Assembly: GCA_005879315.1 (NCBI GenBank)
Contig: VBLC01000065.1
Span: forward strand, 1-64,000
Direction of reading: 5' to 3'
Source of the DNA: Deltaproteobacteria bacterium
Lineage (GTDB): Bacteria; Myxococcota; Myxococcia; Myxococcales; 40CM-4-68-19
Length of the DNA: 64,000 nt
Part shown: positions 16,145-24,426 of the stretch, one piece after another
Layout: each line of letters opens with the position of its first letter
Numbering within the stretch: the first letter of the stretch is position 1
Notes under the pieces: model-generated
The model's input: the letters and a program-made list of their open reading frames with translations, nothing else
What the model was told of the DNA's origin: nothing
The model's database searches: none
Program-made: the position numbers and the translations under genes

Positions 16145-17161
16145 CTAGAGGGAGGTCGTGTAGGCGAGGCCCATCACCAGATCCGGCGCGTTCGAGACCC
16201 AAAGGAACTTCAATGTGCTGTGCGGATTCGGTCCGGGCGTGAAGTCCTCGCTCATCCAGACGAGGAAGGCCCCGCGGCGCACCCCGATGCTCACCTGGTT
16301 GTGCGCCTTGAAGTCGGCGTAGAAGCCGGAGGAGAGCAGCGCATCGTCGCCGCCCTGCGGGGTGCGGTCCCATCCTTTCGCGAGCAGCTGCGAGAGCACG
16401 CGCGACTCGAGCAGCAGCGTGGTTTCGCCGATCTGCGCTTCGAAGCTGATCTCGGCGGTGAAGTGCCAGGGCGCGGGCTGCAAGAGCGTCGGCGCGGACA
16501 GGTGCGAGAAGCGGCTGACCGCAAAGAGGCCGTGCAACGCTGCCCAGGAGCTCGGGGTCCAGGTGGCGCAAAGGCCGGCGCCAGCATCGAAACCGCCCGA
16601 CCCCCCGGCCGCCGACAGCGAGCCGACGGGCAGCTTCACGTCGAGCCGCGCCGCCAGCGCGAGCGTGCTGCGCTCGAGAACCGTCGCCTGGGTGCGCAGC
16701 GTCAGGTCGCCGACCGCGAGCGTGGCGTGGTCGATGCGGAAGGCGGAGCCGCCGTCGTCGTAGTAATGGAGGTGCACCTCGTTGCGCGGCCACTGCGAGC
16801 GCTGATAGTTGAAGGCGCCGATCAGGCTGTGCCAGGCGTCGATGGGCCGGTCGGACCAGCCGCCCCAGTGCTCGGTCAGCTTCCATTCCACCGCGCTCCA
16901 GATGCGGCGATTCCAGGGGACGCGCAGGCGCAGCGAAATCGAGTCGGCCTGCTCGTCGAGGAACTGCATGGCGAGCTGCGAGCCGCGGAAGAGCTGCATC
17001 GGCTCGTTCCAGGTGTTGGCGAAGCTCCAGCGCACGTCCAGCTCGGGCCGCTCCAGCGGTCTCGCGTCGAGGGCGGTGATGTCGAGGAACAGCTCGCGCA
17101 GCGGGCCCTGCGTGCGCAGGCCCATGGGTCCGCCCAGCAGCAGCGCGAGGAGCAGGGCCAC
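16145..17161 (-). CDS. DUF3187-like envelope protein
   Basis: A 338-aa protein with a short hydrophobic N-terminus (ALLLALLLGGPMG) that may be a signal peptide, then alternating amphipathic strands with many aromatic residues. The segments NTWNEPMQLF, AARLDVKLPVGSLSAAGGSGGFD and the strand-rich C-terminus resemble DUF3187, a presumed outer-membrane barrel family. The start is GTG at 17161; an in-frame stop lies 27 bp upstream, so no long extension is possible. It follows the acetyltransferase gene by 24 bp and is probably co-transcribed with it. Function unknown. Confidence 0.65.
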   Translation of the reverse strand: MALLLALLLGGPMGLRTQGPLRELFLDITALDARPLERPELDVRWSFANTWNEPMQLFRGSQLAMQFLDEQADSISLRLRVPWNRRIWSAVEWKLTEHWGGWSDRPIDAWHSLIGAFNYQRSQWPRNEVHLHYYDDGGSAFRIDHATLAVGDLTLRTQATVLERSTLALAARLDVKLPVGSLSAAGGSGGFDAGAGLCATWTPSSWAALHGLFAVSRFSHLSAPTLLQPAPWHFTAEISFEAQIGETTLLLESRVLSQLLAKGWDRTPQGGDDALLSSGFYADFKAHNQVSIGVRRGAFLVWMSEDFTPGPNPHSTLKFLWVSNAPDLVMGLAYTTSL

Positions 17162-17185
17162 GCGCGCTGCAGCGTACTCGAAGTC

Positions 17186-17785
17186 TCAGCCGGTGCGCAG
17201 CAAGAGCTGGGTCGGCCGCGGCAGGATGTTGCGCAGCCAGGCGCGCAGCTGATCGGCCAGCGGCGGGCGCTGCCGTCCGCGAACCATCCGCAGGGGCCTG
17301 GTGCTGCCCACCGCGGCCCCATCGGGGATGTCGCGCCGGACGACTGAATTCGCTCCGACCGCGGCGTCGTTGCCGACGCGCACCGAACCTTCGACGCGCG
17401 CGCCCGGGCCGAGGTAGACGCGGTCGCCGATCAAAGGCGACCCCCGCACGCGCACGCCGCGCGAGACGTTGCAGTCCCGCCCGATGCGCGCCTGCGGCGA
17501 GATGCGGATGCCGCCGGTGTGCGCGAGGTAGAGGCCGCCGCCGATTTCGGCCGCGACCGGCAGCTCCACTCCGGTGAAGAGCTGTAGAGCCATCGCCAGC
17601 GGGCGATGGAGAAAAAGCAGCGGCGCCCTGAGCGGCGCCGGCAAGGAGAACAGCGCCCGCCCGAGGCGGTACGTCGCCACCACCCAGGCGGCGGGGTCGA
17701 AGAGAATGTCGGCCGGGCTGGCGCCCATGCGGGACAGTCGATCGAGATCGCGCCAGAGATCATCGACGAGCTGCAGCAGATGCAT
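17186..17785 (-). CDS. Hexapeptide-repeat acetyltransferase (serine acetyltransferase-like)
   Basis: A 199-aa left-handed beta-helix acyltransferase. Residues about 75-165 show hexapeptide repeats (VAAEIGGGLYLAHTGGIRI, ARIGRDCNVSRGVRV, PLIGDRVYLGPGARV, VRVGNDAAVGANSVV). The His in YLAHTGG fits the catalytic base of serine acetyltransferases, and the N-terminal helices with LFDPAAWVVATYRLGRALF match the short CysE-like proteins found in polysaccharide or envelope loci. It may acetylate serine or a sugar; sequence alone does not decide. ATG at 17785 has an AGGGGGG 11 nt before it. DUF3187 follows. Confidence 0.8.
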   Translation of the reverse strand: MHLLQLVDDLWRDLDRLSRMGASPADILFDPAAWVVATYRLGRALFSLPAPLRAPLLFLHRPLAMALQLFTGVELPVAAEIGGGLYLAHTGGIRISPQARIGRDCNVSRGVRVRGSPLIGDRVYLGPGARVEGSVRVGNDAAVGANSVVRRDIPDGAAVGSTRPLRMVRGRQRPPLADQLRAWLRNILPRPTQLLLRTG

Positions 17786-17910
17786 TGCGTCGTCCCCCCT
17801 TGTTGCAAAGTGGAAACGAGGGATCGGCCCGCCAAGAGACGGCCGGGCTGCCTGTTGCCCCCCGTCCCTCAGCAGGCAGGCGAGCACGCCCGTGCTAGCC
17901 TGCGCAGGAT

Positions 17911-18630
17911 GTGCCTGTAGCCGCCCAGGTGAGGGTCCTCTACCGCGACGAGCTCCTGCTGGTGGTGGACAAACCCGCCGGCGTGCTCACCGTGCCGGGG
18001 CGCAGCGACTCGTCGGTGCCGCTCAGCGCGATGGTGCGCGAGATCGCGCCGTCTGCGCTGGCGGTGCACAGGCTCGATCGCGATACGAGCGGCGCCGTCG
18101 TCTTCGCGCTGACTCGCGAGGCGCATCGGGCGCTCAACATCGTCTTCGAGACCAGAAAGGCGGAGAAGATCTATCTCGCCCTCTGCCGCGGCGATCTGCC
18201 GGGCGCGCGGCGCATCGACGTGCCGCTCGCCGACGCGCGGCGCGGCGGAATGCGGCTCGCCGCGCCGGGCGAGCTGCGCGCGCAGGAGGCGCTCACCGAG
18301 TTCGAGCCGCAGGAACGCTTCGGCGCCGTCACGCTGGTGAAATGCTTGCCCCGCACGGGGCGCACGCACCAGATCCGGCTGCATCTCGCCTCGATGGGCC
18401 TGCCCATCCTGGTGGACCCGCGCTATGGCGAGGGGCGGCCGGTGCGCTCCCGTGAGCTGTGGGCGGATGCGCCCGAGGACTCGATCGTGCTGGCGCGCAC
18501 TCCGCTGCACTCGGCTTCGCTGCGCATCCCCCATCCTTCGGGGGTGAGATGGCTGCAGGTCGAGTCGCCGCTGCCCGAAGATCTTTCGCGCTGCCTCGAC
18601 TTGCTTCGCGCCGCCCGCCGCGCGCAATGA
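17911..18630 (+). CDS. RluA-family pseudouridine synthase
   Basis: A 239-aa RNA pseudouridine synthase. The active-site motif is HRLDRDTSG, with catalytic D56; the motif II region is EKIYLALC and the last motif is GRTHQIRLHLASMGLPILVDPRYG. RluA-type enzymes modify uridines in 23S rRNA or tRNA; there is no N-terminal S4 domain here, as in RluA/TruC. The start is GTG at 17911 with GCAGGA before it. The DUF1579-like gene follows 6 bp downstream, so the two are likely one transcript. Confidence 0.92.
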   Translation: MPVAAQVRVLYRDELLLVVDKPAGVLTVPGRSDSSVPLSAMVREIAPSALAVHRLDRDTSGAVVFALTREAHRALNIVFETRKAEKIYLALCRGDLPGARRIDVPLADARRGGMRLAAPGELRAQEALTEFEPQERFGAVTLVKCLPRTGRTHQIRLHLASMGLPILVDPRYGEGRPVRSRELWADAPEDSIVLARTPLHSASLRIPHPSGVRWLQVESPLPEDLSRCLDLLRAARRAQ

Positions 18631-18636
18631 TCGGCC

Positions 18637-19110
18637 ATGAAAGCGATCCTTCTCGCGCTCTCGCTGGCGCAGCCGCTGCCGCTTTCGCCCGCCCCGCCGG
18701 AGCTCTCGCAGCTCAAGTGGCTCATCGGCGACTGGAGCTGCCGGATCCAGTTCCACGATCCGGAGCGCTCGATCGTCTCGCGCTGGACGTACGCGCTCGA
18801 TCTCGACGGCTACTGCCTGACGCTGACGACCCAGCAGCTCGGGGGCGCGCCCGGTCGAGCCATCGCGCACATCGTCTGGGATGCGAGCGCGAAAACTTTC
18901 GTGCAGCTGCGCGTCGACAAGCGCAGCTGGATGGTCTTGACCCGAAGGTCGCTCGATGCGGACCACTGGGATTGGATCGGAACGAGGACTTCCCAGGAAG
19001 GGCAGAGGCCGGTCCTCATCCACGACACGCGCAAGAGCGATCGCGAGTTCACTTTCCGCAATGAGCGGGACGGCCGCAACACCGAGGAAGCAACCTGCAC
19101 GAGGCTCTAG
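18637..19110 (+). CDS. Secreted lipocalin-like/DUF1579-type protein
   Basis: A 157-aa protein with a signal peptide (MKAILLALSLAQPLPLS). The mature part starts LSQLKWLIGDWSCRIQF, the L-x2-L-x-G-x-W signature of small beta-barrel proteins such as DUF1579 and lipocalin-like families, followed by strand-forming segments (YALDLDGYCLTLTTQQLGG, HWDWIGTRTS). These bind small ligands or have unknown roles. It follows the RluA gene by 6 bp. Its TAG stop shares the palindromic CTAG (19107-19110) with the stop of the convergent gene. Confidence 0.7.
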   Translation: MKAILLALSLAQPLPLSPAPPELSQLKWLIGDWSCRIQFHDPERSIVSRWTYALDLDGYCLTLTTQQLGGAPGRAIAHIVWDASAKTFVQLRVDKRSWMVLTRRSLDADHWDWIGTRTSQEGQRPVLIHDTRKSDREFTFRNERDGRNTEEATCTRL

Positions 19111-19499
19111 ACCCTGCCGTGCACCAGGGTCTTGACGTCGGCCTTGAAGGCGACCTGGATCTTGTCGCCCCGAACTTCCTGCACGAGCCCGATGCCGAAG
19201 ACGGGATGGTTCAACACCTCGTCCTCAGCGAACTTCTCCCTGACCGTATAGCGGCGGGCGCGCGCCAGGTCCTTCTTGGCGAGCAGCGCTTCCCATGAGG
19301 TCACCGCCGGCCGGTCGCGAGGCTCGGCCTTTCGCGCGGGCACCGCCGAGCCGCGATAGTTGTGCTCGCCCTGGCAGGTGTTGCAGCGCACCCGCGCCGG
19401 CCGAGAGCCCACCATCGCGAGCACGGTGTGCCCGAGGACCATCTTGCAGCGCGTACACCATGCATCGACGTCGCCACCCACCTTGATAGCTTTCTCCAT
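19107..19499 (-). CDS. Zinc-ribbon protein with CarD/KOW-like C-terminal domain
   Basis: A 130-aa protein. The N-terminal half has two CxxC pairs (C15/C18 in WCTRCK and C39/C42 in RCNTCQ), a zinc ribbon. The C-terminal 50 residues, VREKFAEDEVLNHPVFGIGLVQEVRGDKIQVAF, form the small beta-barrel pattern seen in CarD_TRCF/KOW-like domains, which bind RNA polymerase or ribosomes. The pairing suggests a small transcription or translation factor, but the family has no function I know. It is divergent from alr by 37 bp and convergent with the upstream gene. Confidence 0.75.
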   Translation of the reverse strand: MEKAIKVGGDVDAWCTRCKMVLGHTVLAMVGSRPARVRCNTCQGEHNYRGSAVPARKAEPRDRPAVTSWEALLAKKDLARARRYTVREKFAEDEVLNHPVFGIGLVQEVRGDKIQVAFKADVKTLVHGRV

Positions 19500-19536
19500 G
19501 TGTCGCGTACCCTAACACTGTTACTCTCGGAGCAAG

Positions 19537-20682
19537 ATGATTTCCGATCCGCAGCGGCGGGCATTCGACCTCCGCGTCCGGCCCACCGAGGCGCGCATCG
19601 ACGCTTCCGCGCTGGCCCACAACCTCCGCGAAGTGCGCAAGGCCGCTCCGAACGCCCGCATCTGCGCGGTGGTCAAGGCCGACGGCTACGGCCATGGCGC
19701 GGTCATCGCCGCTCGCTCCTTTCTCGGCGCCGGCGCCGACTGGCTGGGCGTCGCGCTCGTCGAGGAGGCACTGGCGCTGCGCAATCTCGACATCCGTGCG
19801 CCCATTCTCGTCCTCGGCGGCCAGTACACCGACTACGGCCTGCTGCTGCAGCATCACCTCACGCCGCTCGTCTATCGGGCCGAGATGATCGACGCGCTCG
19901 CCTCGGCAGCGAAAGAGCGAGGCGTCGTCGCCGAAGCGCATCTCAAGCTCGATTCCGGCATGGGCCGCATCGGCGTCTTGCCGCGCGATCTGCCCGGCCT
20001 GCTCGAGCACGCCCGCTCGGTGCCGCAAGTGCGCCTGACCGGGCTCTGCTCGCATTTCGCCAATGCGGACCTGCGCGACGAGGCCGCGACCGCACGCGCG
20101 CTCGAGCTCTTCGCCGAGGCGCGGCAGGCGATGCGGGCGCTGGGATTTCCCCTGCAGCTCTCGCATCTCGCCAACAGCGCGGCGGTGCTGGACGTGAAGA
20201 TCTCGCACCACGACATGGTCCGCCCTGGCCTGATGCTCTACGGCGCTGTGCCCGCGCCCAAGTTCGCCGGCATGGCCGATCTGCGGCCGGCGATGAGCTG
20301 GGTCACCGGCGTCTCGCATCTCAAATGGGTGCCGAAGGGCATGCCGATCTCCTACGGCCACAAGTGGACCGCGCAGCGCGAGAGCCTAATCGCGACGCTG
20401 CCGGTGGGGTACGCAGACGGCTACCGGCGCAGCCTGACCAACAAGGCGCAGGTGCTGATCGCCGGGCGGCGAGTGCCGCAGGTGGGCGCGGTCTGCATGG
20501 ACATGATGATGGCCGACGTGACGGATCTGGCCGCGGAAGTCTCGCTGGGGAGCGAAGTGGTGCTGCTCGGCCAGCAGGGGGATGCGCGTATCACCGCCGA
20601 GGAGTTGTCGGCCATTTGCGACACCATCCCTTACGAGATCTTCTGCGCAGTGGGAGCGCGCGTGCCCCGCCTCGCTGTCTAG
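19537..20682 (+). CDS. alr: Alanine racemase
   Basis: A 381-aa PLP enzyme that interconverts L- and D-alanine for peptidoglycan. The PLP lysine is K47 in VVKADGYGHG; the second catalytic base is Y273 in ISYGHKW. Other conserved parts are HLKLDSGMGRIG, MVRPGLMLYG and GAVCMDMMMADVT. The start ATG at 19537 follows AGCAAG. It is followed after 42 bp by the mlaEFD operon. Length is normal for the family. Confidence 0.95.
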   Translation: MISDPQRRAFDLRVRPTEARIDASALAHNLREVRKAAPNARICAVVKADGYGHGAVIAARSFLGAGADWLGVALVEEALALRNLDIRAPILVLGGQYTDYGLLLQHHLTPLVYRAEMIDALASAAKERGVVAEAHLKLDSGMGRIGVLPRDLPGLLEHARSVPQVRLTGLCSHFANADLRDEAATARALELFAEARQAMRALGFPLQLSHLANSAAVLDVKISHHDMVRPGLMLYGAVPAPKFAGMADLRPAMSWVTGVSHLKWVPKGMPISYGHKWTAQRESLIATLPVGYADGYRRSLTNKAQVLIAGRRVPQVGAVCMDMMMADVTDLAAEVSLGSEVVLLGQQGDARITAEELSAICDTIPYEIFCAVGARVPRLAV

Positions 20683-20724
20683 AAGAACTCGCCGCCAGGC
20701 CGCCTCCGGGATAGAAATTGCCCG

Positions 20725-21552
20725 ATGGCCGAGCAGACGGCAGTCTCGCCGCGCAAGCCGCCCGAGTGGCTGAAGCCGCTCGCCCGGCCTTTCGAGGTGC
20801 TGGGCGAGCTGTCCACCTTCACCGGCGCGTCGGTGGCGGCCGTCTTCCGGCCGCCCTATCGGGTAGGGCTGCTCTTCTCCCAGCTCGAGTTCGTGGCCTG
20901 GGGTTCGCTCTTCGTCGTCGGCCTGACCGGGCTCTTCACCGGCATGGTGCTGGCGCTGCAGACCGTCTACGCCTTCGGGCTCTTCAACGCGCAGAGCCTG
21001 GTGGGCGCGACCGTCGAGATCTCCCTGGCGCGCGAGCTGGCACCCATCTTCACCTGCATCGTGCTCGTCGCGCGCGTCGGCAGCGCGGTGGCAACCGAGC
21101 TCGGGACCATGCGCGTGACCGAGCAGATCGACGCGCTCGAGACGATGGCCGTCGACCCCTTGAACTACCTGGTGGTCCCGCGCGTTCTGGCCTCGGCGCT
21201 GGCGGCGCCGCTCCTCACCATGCTCTTCAATGCCATCGCGCTGGGGGGCGCGTACGGCATCGCCGTCTGGCTCAAGGATCTCTCGCCCGGCACCTTCCTG
21301 AACCGCCTCCAGGGCCTGGTGGAGGTGAAGGACATCACCAGCGGCCTGGGCAAGGCGGCGGTGATCGGTTTCGTGGTGACGATGATCGCCTGCTACCGCG
21401 GCTACCGCGCCGAAGGCGGCGCCCGCGGAGTCGGCATCGCCACGACGCAGGCGGTGGTCGGCGGGCTGGTGGCCATCTTCGCCATCGACTACATCTACAC
21501 CGCCATTTCCCTCAGCGGTCCCCAGGAAATGTCGGGAGGCCTGGGTGGCTAA
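20725..21552 (+). CDS. mlaE: Mla-type ABC transporter permease
   Basis: A 275-aa inner-membrane permease of the MlaE/YrbE family. It has the typical hydrophobic segments and conserved sequences ELAPIFTCIVLVARVGSAVATELGTMRVTEQIDALETM and RVLASALAAPLLT. With MlaF (ATPase) and MlaD (MCE protein) it moves phospholipids between the membranes. Its end overlaps mlaF by 8 nt. An extended N-terminus (about 40 residues) precedes the first membrane segment. MlaB and MlaC genes are not next to it. Confidence 0.93.
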   Translation: MAEQTAVSPRKPPEWLKPLARPFEVLGELSTFTGASVAAVFRPPYRVGLLFSQLEFVAWGSLFVVGLTGLFTGMVLALQTVYAFGLFNAQSLVGATVEISLARELAPIFTCIVLVARVGSAVATELGTMRVTEQIDALETMAVDPLNYLVVPRVLASALAAPLLTMLFNAIALGGAYGIAVWLKDLSPGTFLNRLQGLVEVKDITSGLGKAAVIGFVVTMIACYRGYRAEGGARGVGIATTQAVVGGLVAIFAIDYIYTAISLSGPQEMSGGLGG

Positions 21553-22300
21553 CGGCCCCGAGCCAGTCATCGACGTCCAAGGGGTGTACAAGAGCTTCAA
21601 CGGCTTCCAGGTCCTCAAAGGAATCGATCTGAAGATGATGCCGGGCACGACCACCGTGGTCCTGGGCGGCTCGGGCAGCGGCAAGACGGTCTTGATGAAG
21701 CACATCATGGGACTCTTCAAGCCCGACAAAGGGCGGGTGCTGGTGGACGGCGAGGACGTCTCGAACATGGGCCGGCAGGAGCTGTCGGTCTTCCGGCAGC
21801 GGATGGGGATGGTCTTCCAGAGCTCGGCGCTGTTCGATTCCATGACGGTGGGCGACAACGTCGCCTTCCCGCTGCGCGAGCACAGCAAGCTGAGCGAAGC
21901 CGAGATCATGCAGAAGGTGAAGGAAAAGCTCGCCATCGTCGATCTGCACGATGTCGAGGACAAGTTCCCGGCTGAACTGTCCGGCGGAATGCGCAAGCGA
22001 GTCGGGCTGGCCCGTGCCATCGTCCGCGAGCCCAAGATCGTGCTCTACGACGAGCCCACCACCGGACTGGACCCGCTCACGACCGAGAGCGTCGACGAGA
22101 TGATCATCAACGCACGCCAGCGCCTGGGGGTGACCTCGGTGGTCATTTCCCACGATGTCGGGTCTGCCTTCCACATCGGGGACCGCATCGCGGTGATCAA
22201 CGAGGGCCGGATCGTGGTCGAAGGCACCCCCGAGGAGGTCCGGCATACGCAGGAGCCGTTCACCCGTCAGTTTCTCGCAACCTGGTTCGGCAGGACATAG
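21545..22300 (+). CDS. mlaF: Mla-type ABC transporter ATPase
   Basis: A 251-aa ABC ATPase of the lipid-transport (MlaF) type. Walker A is GGSGSGKT, the signature is LSGGMRKRVGLARAI, and Walker B is IVLYDEPTTGLDPLT with the switch His in VISHDVG. The GTG start at 21545 overlaps mlaE. The LSGGM variant of the ABC signature, in place of LSGGQ, is usual in MCE-linked ATPases. It powers the MlaE permease and is followed after 11 bp by mlaD. Confidence 0.94.
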   Translation: MANGPEPVIDVQGVYKSFNGFQVLKGIDLKMMPGTTTVVLGGSGSGKTVLMKHIMGLFKPDKGRVLVDGEDVSNMGRQELSVFRQRMGMVFQSSALFDSMTVGDNVAFPLREHSKLSEAEIMQKVKEKLAIVDLHDVEDKFPAELSGGMRKRVGLARAIVREPKIVLYDEPTTGLDPLTTESVDEMIINARQRLGVTSVVISHDVGSAFHIGDRIAVINEGRIVVEGTPEEVRHTQEPFTRQFLATWFGRT

Positions 22301-22311
22301 GATCAACGCAG

Positions 22312-23931
22312 GTGCAATCTTTCTGGACACCGATCCGGGTCGGCCTGGTGGTCGCTGCCGCCGCGGCTGCCTTCGGCATCGGCCTGTGGCTGATCGGCGC
22401 CGACCTGTCCGGGGCCAGCAGCACGTACCGGGTCTACAGCGTCTTCGATGACGCAACCGGCCTCGGAGTGCGCTCGCGCGTGCAGATCGCCGGCATCCCG
22501 GTGGGGCAGGTGGACAAGATCGAGCTCGACCAGACGGTGGCGAAGGCCAAGGTCTGGCTGCGCATCAAGAAGAATTTCGTCCTCCACCGCGACGCCGGCA
22601 TCACCAAGCGCAGCGAGAGCATTCTCGGCGACTTCCTCCTCGACATCACGCCGGGCAGCGCCGACCAGCCCGCGCTCAAGGACGGCGACGAGATCAGGAA
22701 CGTGCTCCGCCAGCCGGGGATGAACGACGTCTTCCAGTCCCTCTCCAAGATCGCCGGCGACATCTCCGACATCACCGGCAACCTGCGAAAGGCGCTGGGC
22801 GGAGAGGCGGGCGAGAACAACATCCGCGGCCTCATCGCCTCCTTGCAGCGGATCACCGGCGGCCTGGAGAAGGTGATCGACACCGCCGGCGCCAAGCTCG
22901 ACGCCACCCTGAGCAACTTCCAGCACTTCTCCGGCGACCTCGCGCAGCTGAGCAGCAGCGAGGGCGAGGACATCGTCGCCATCCTCAAGAACACCCGCGA
23001 GGCCACGGCCCAGGCGCGCGACATCTTGAGGACCATCGGGGACGTCGTCGGCTCCTCGCAGAAGGGCGAATTCAAGGAGAGCGTCAAGAGCCTGAAGGGG
23101 AACCTCGACAAGCTCGACGCCACGCTCGCCAACATGCGGGACATCACCGACAAGGTGAACAAGGGGCAGGGAACCGTCGGGCACCTGATCAACGACGACA
23201 AGCTGAGCAGGAACCTCGACAAGGCAGCGTCGCAGCTCACTTCCATCCTGGGCACGCCCGACCAGCTCAGGGTGGAGATCAACGAGCGCAGCGAGCTGAT
23301 GGTCGGCGCGCCCAAGGGCGGCACGCCCGACCCGAACTTCGGCAACCTCGGCGCGGTCGCCAAGTCGACCGCGTACAATCCCTGGACCAAGAATTATTTC
23401 GGCATCCGGATCATCCCCCGGCCCGACAAATGGTACGGCTTCGAGCTGGTCGACGACCCGCGCGGCCTGACCAAGCAGGTGCGGACCAAGAACACCTGCG
23501 GAGCCTCGGACTGCGGCTCGCTCTTCCCGGCGTCGCTCGAGCAGATCACCACCGAGCGCCAGCTCAAATTCAGCGCCTATATCGCCAAGCGGTACGGGCC
23601 CCTCTCGGGACGCTTCGGCATCCTCGAGAATACCGGCGGATTCGGAATGAAGCTCCACCTCCTCAACGACGCGCTGACCATTTCCGCCGACGCCTTCGAG
23701 TTCGCCAACCCGCTCAAGGACCATCCGCGCATCAAGGTCTACGCCGACTGGCGGTTCCTCGACCACCTGCTCATCACCGTGGGCGGCGACGACCTGGCGA
23801 ACAAGGCGGTGGTGGACCCCGAGAACGACACCCGCATCACCAGCGGCCGCGACTTCTTCTTCGGCGCCGGGTTCTACTTCACTGACGAGGACATCAAGCT
23901 GCTCATCGCGGCGTTGCCCATTCGTTTCTGA
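22312..23931 (+). CDS. mlaD: MlaD/MCE-domain protein with long helical region and barrel-like C-terminus
   Basis: A 539-aa protein, about three times longer than E. coli MlaD. It has one N-terminal membrane helix (residues about 8-28) and an MCE domain (about 37-116: YRVYSVFDDATGLGVRSRVQIAGIPVGQV, ILGDFLLDITPGS). About residues 130-340 are long amphipathic helices (ITGGLEKVIDTAGAKLDATLSN and similar). From N356 to the end, alternating amphipathic strands with aromatic girdle residues appear (YFGIRIIPRPDKWYGFELV, KLHLLNDALTISADAFEF, IKVYADWRFLDHLLITVGG), closing with a terminal Phe (LPIRF). This fits an outer-membrane barrel, so the protein could reach from inner to outer membrane. GTG start at 22312. 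Confidence 0.88.
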   Translation: MQSFWTPIRVGLVVAAAAAAFGIGLWLIGADLSGASSTYRVYSVFDDATGLGVRSRVQIAGIPVGQVDKIELDQTVAKAKVWLRIKKNFVLHRDAGITKRSESILGDFLLDITPGSADQPALKDGDEIRNVLRQPGMNDVFQSLSKIAGDISDITGNLRKALGGEAGENNIRGLIASLQRITGGLEKVIDTAGAKLDATLSNFQHFSGDLAQLSSSEGEDIVAILKNTREATAQARDILRTIGDVVGSSQKGEFKESVKSLKGNLDKLDATLANMRDITDKVNKGQGTVGHLINDDKLSRNLDKAASQLTSILGTPDQLRVEINERSELMVGAPKGGTPDPNFGNLGAVAKSTAYNPWTKNYFGIRIIPRPDKWYGFELVDDPRGLTKQVRTKNTCGASDCGSLFPASLEQITTERQLKFSAYIAKRYGPLSGRFGILENTGGFGMKLHLLNDALTISADAFEFANPLKDHPRIKVYADWRFLDHLLITVGGDDLANKAVVDPENDTRITSGRDFFFGAGFYFTDEDIKLLIAALPIRF

Positions 23932-23952
23932 TGTGCTAGCCAGCGCGGCCCT

Positions 23953-24396
23953 ATGGCCATCGAGCGGACCCTGAGCATCCTCAAGCCCGACGCCCTCCAG
24001 TGGCGCGCGGTCGGGAAGATCCTCGCCAGGCTGGAAGAGGCGGGCCTCAAGCCCGTGGCGATGAAGATGTTGCAGCTCTCGCAGAAGCAGGCGGAGGGCT
24101 TCTACGCCGTGCATCGCGAGCGGCCCTTCTTCAAGTCGCTGGTGGCGTACATGAGCTCGGGGCCGGTGATCGTCCAGGTGCTGGAAGGCGAGAATGCCGT
24201 GGCGAAGAACCGCGAGGTGATGGGCGCGACCGATCCCGCCAAGGCGGCCGAGGGGACCATCCGCAAGCTCTTCGCCAGGAGCATCGAGGCCAACAGCGTG
24301 CACGGCTCGGATTCGCCCGAGAACGCCCGGACTGAAATCGCCTATTTCTTCGCCCAGACCGAGCTGGTGGCGTACGACTGGACGGCCAAGCGCTAG
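23953..24396 (+). CDS. ndk: Nucleoside diphosphate kinase
   Basis: A 147-aa enzyme that transfers phosphate from ATP to other nucleoside diphosphates. The phosphohistidine is H117 in [12 protein letters not shown], and the N-terminus has the usual [11 protein letters not shown]. Conserved [11 protein letters not shown] and [14 protein letters not shown] are present. The length is normal. It lies 21 bp after mlaD and 30 bp before the CNNM-type gene, all on the same strand, so a shared transcript is possible. Confidence 0.96.
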   Translation: MAIERTLSILKPDALQWRAVGKILARLEEAGLKPVAMKMLQLSQKQAEGFYAVHRERPFFKSLVAYMSSGPVIVQVLEGENAVAKNREVMGATDPAKAAEGTIRKLFARSIEANSVHGSDSPENARTEIAYFFAQTELVAYDWTAKR

Positions 24397-24426
24397 GACG
24401 CCTCGACGCGTTAGAATCCGGCGACT

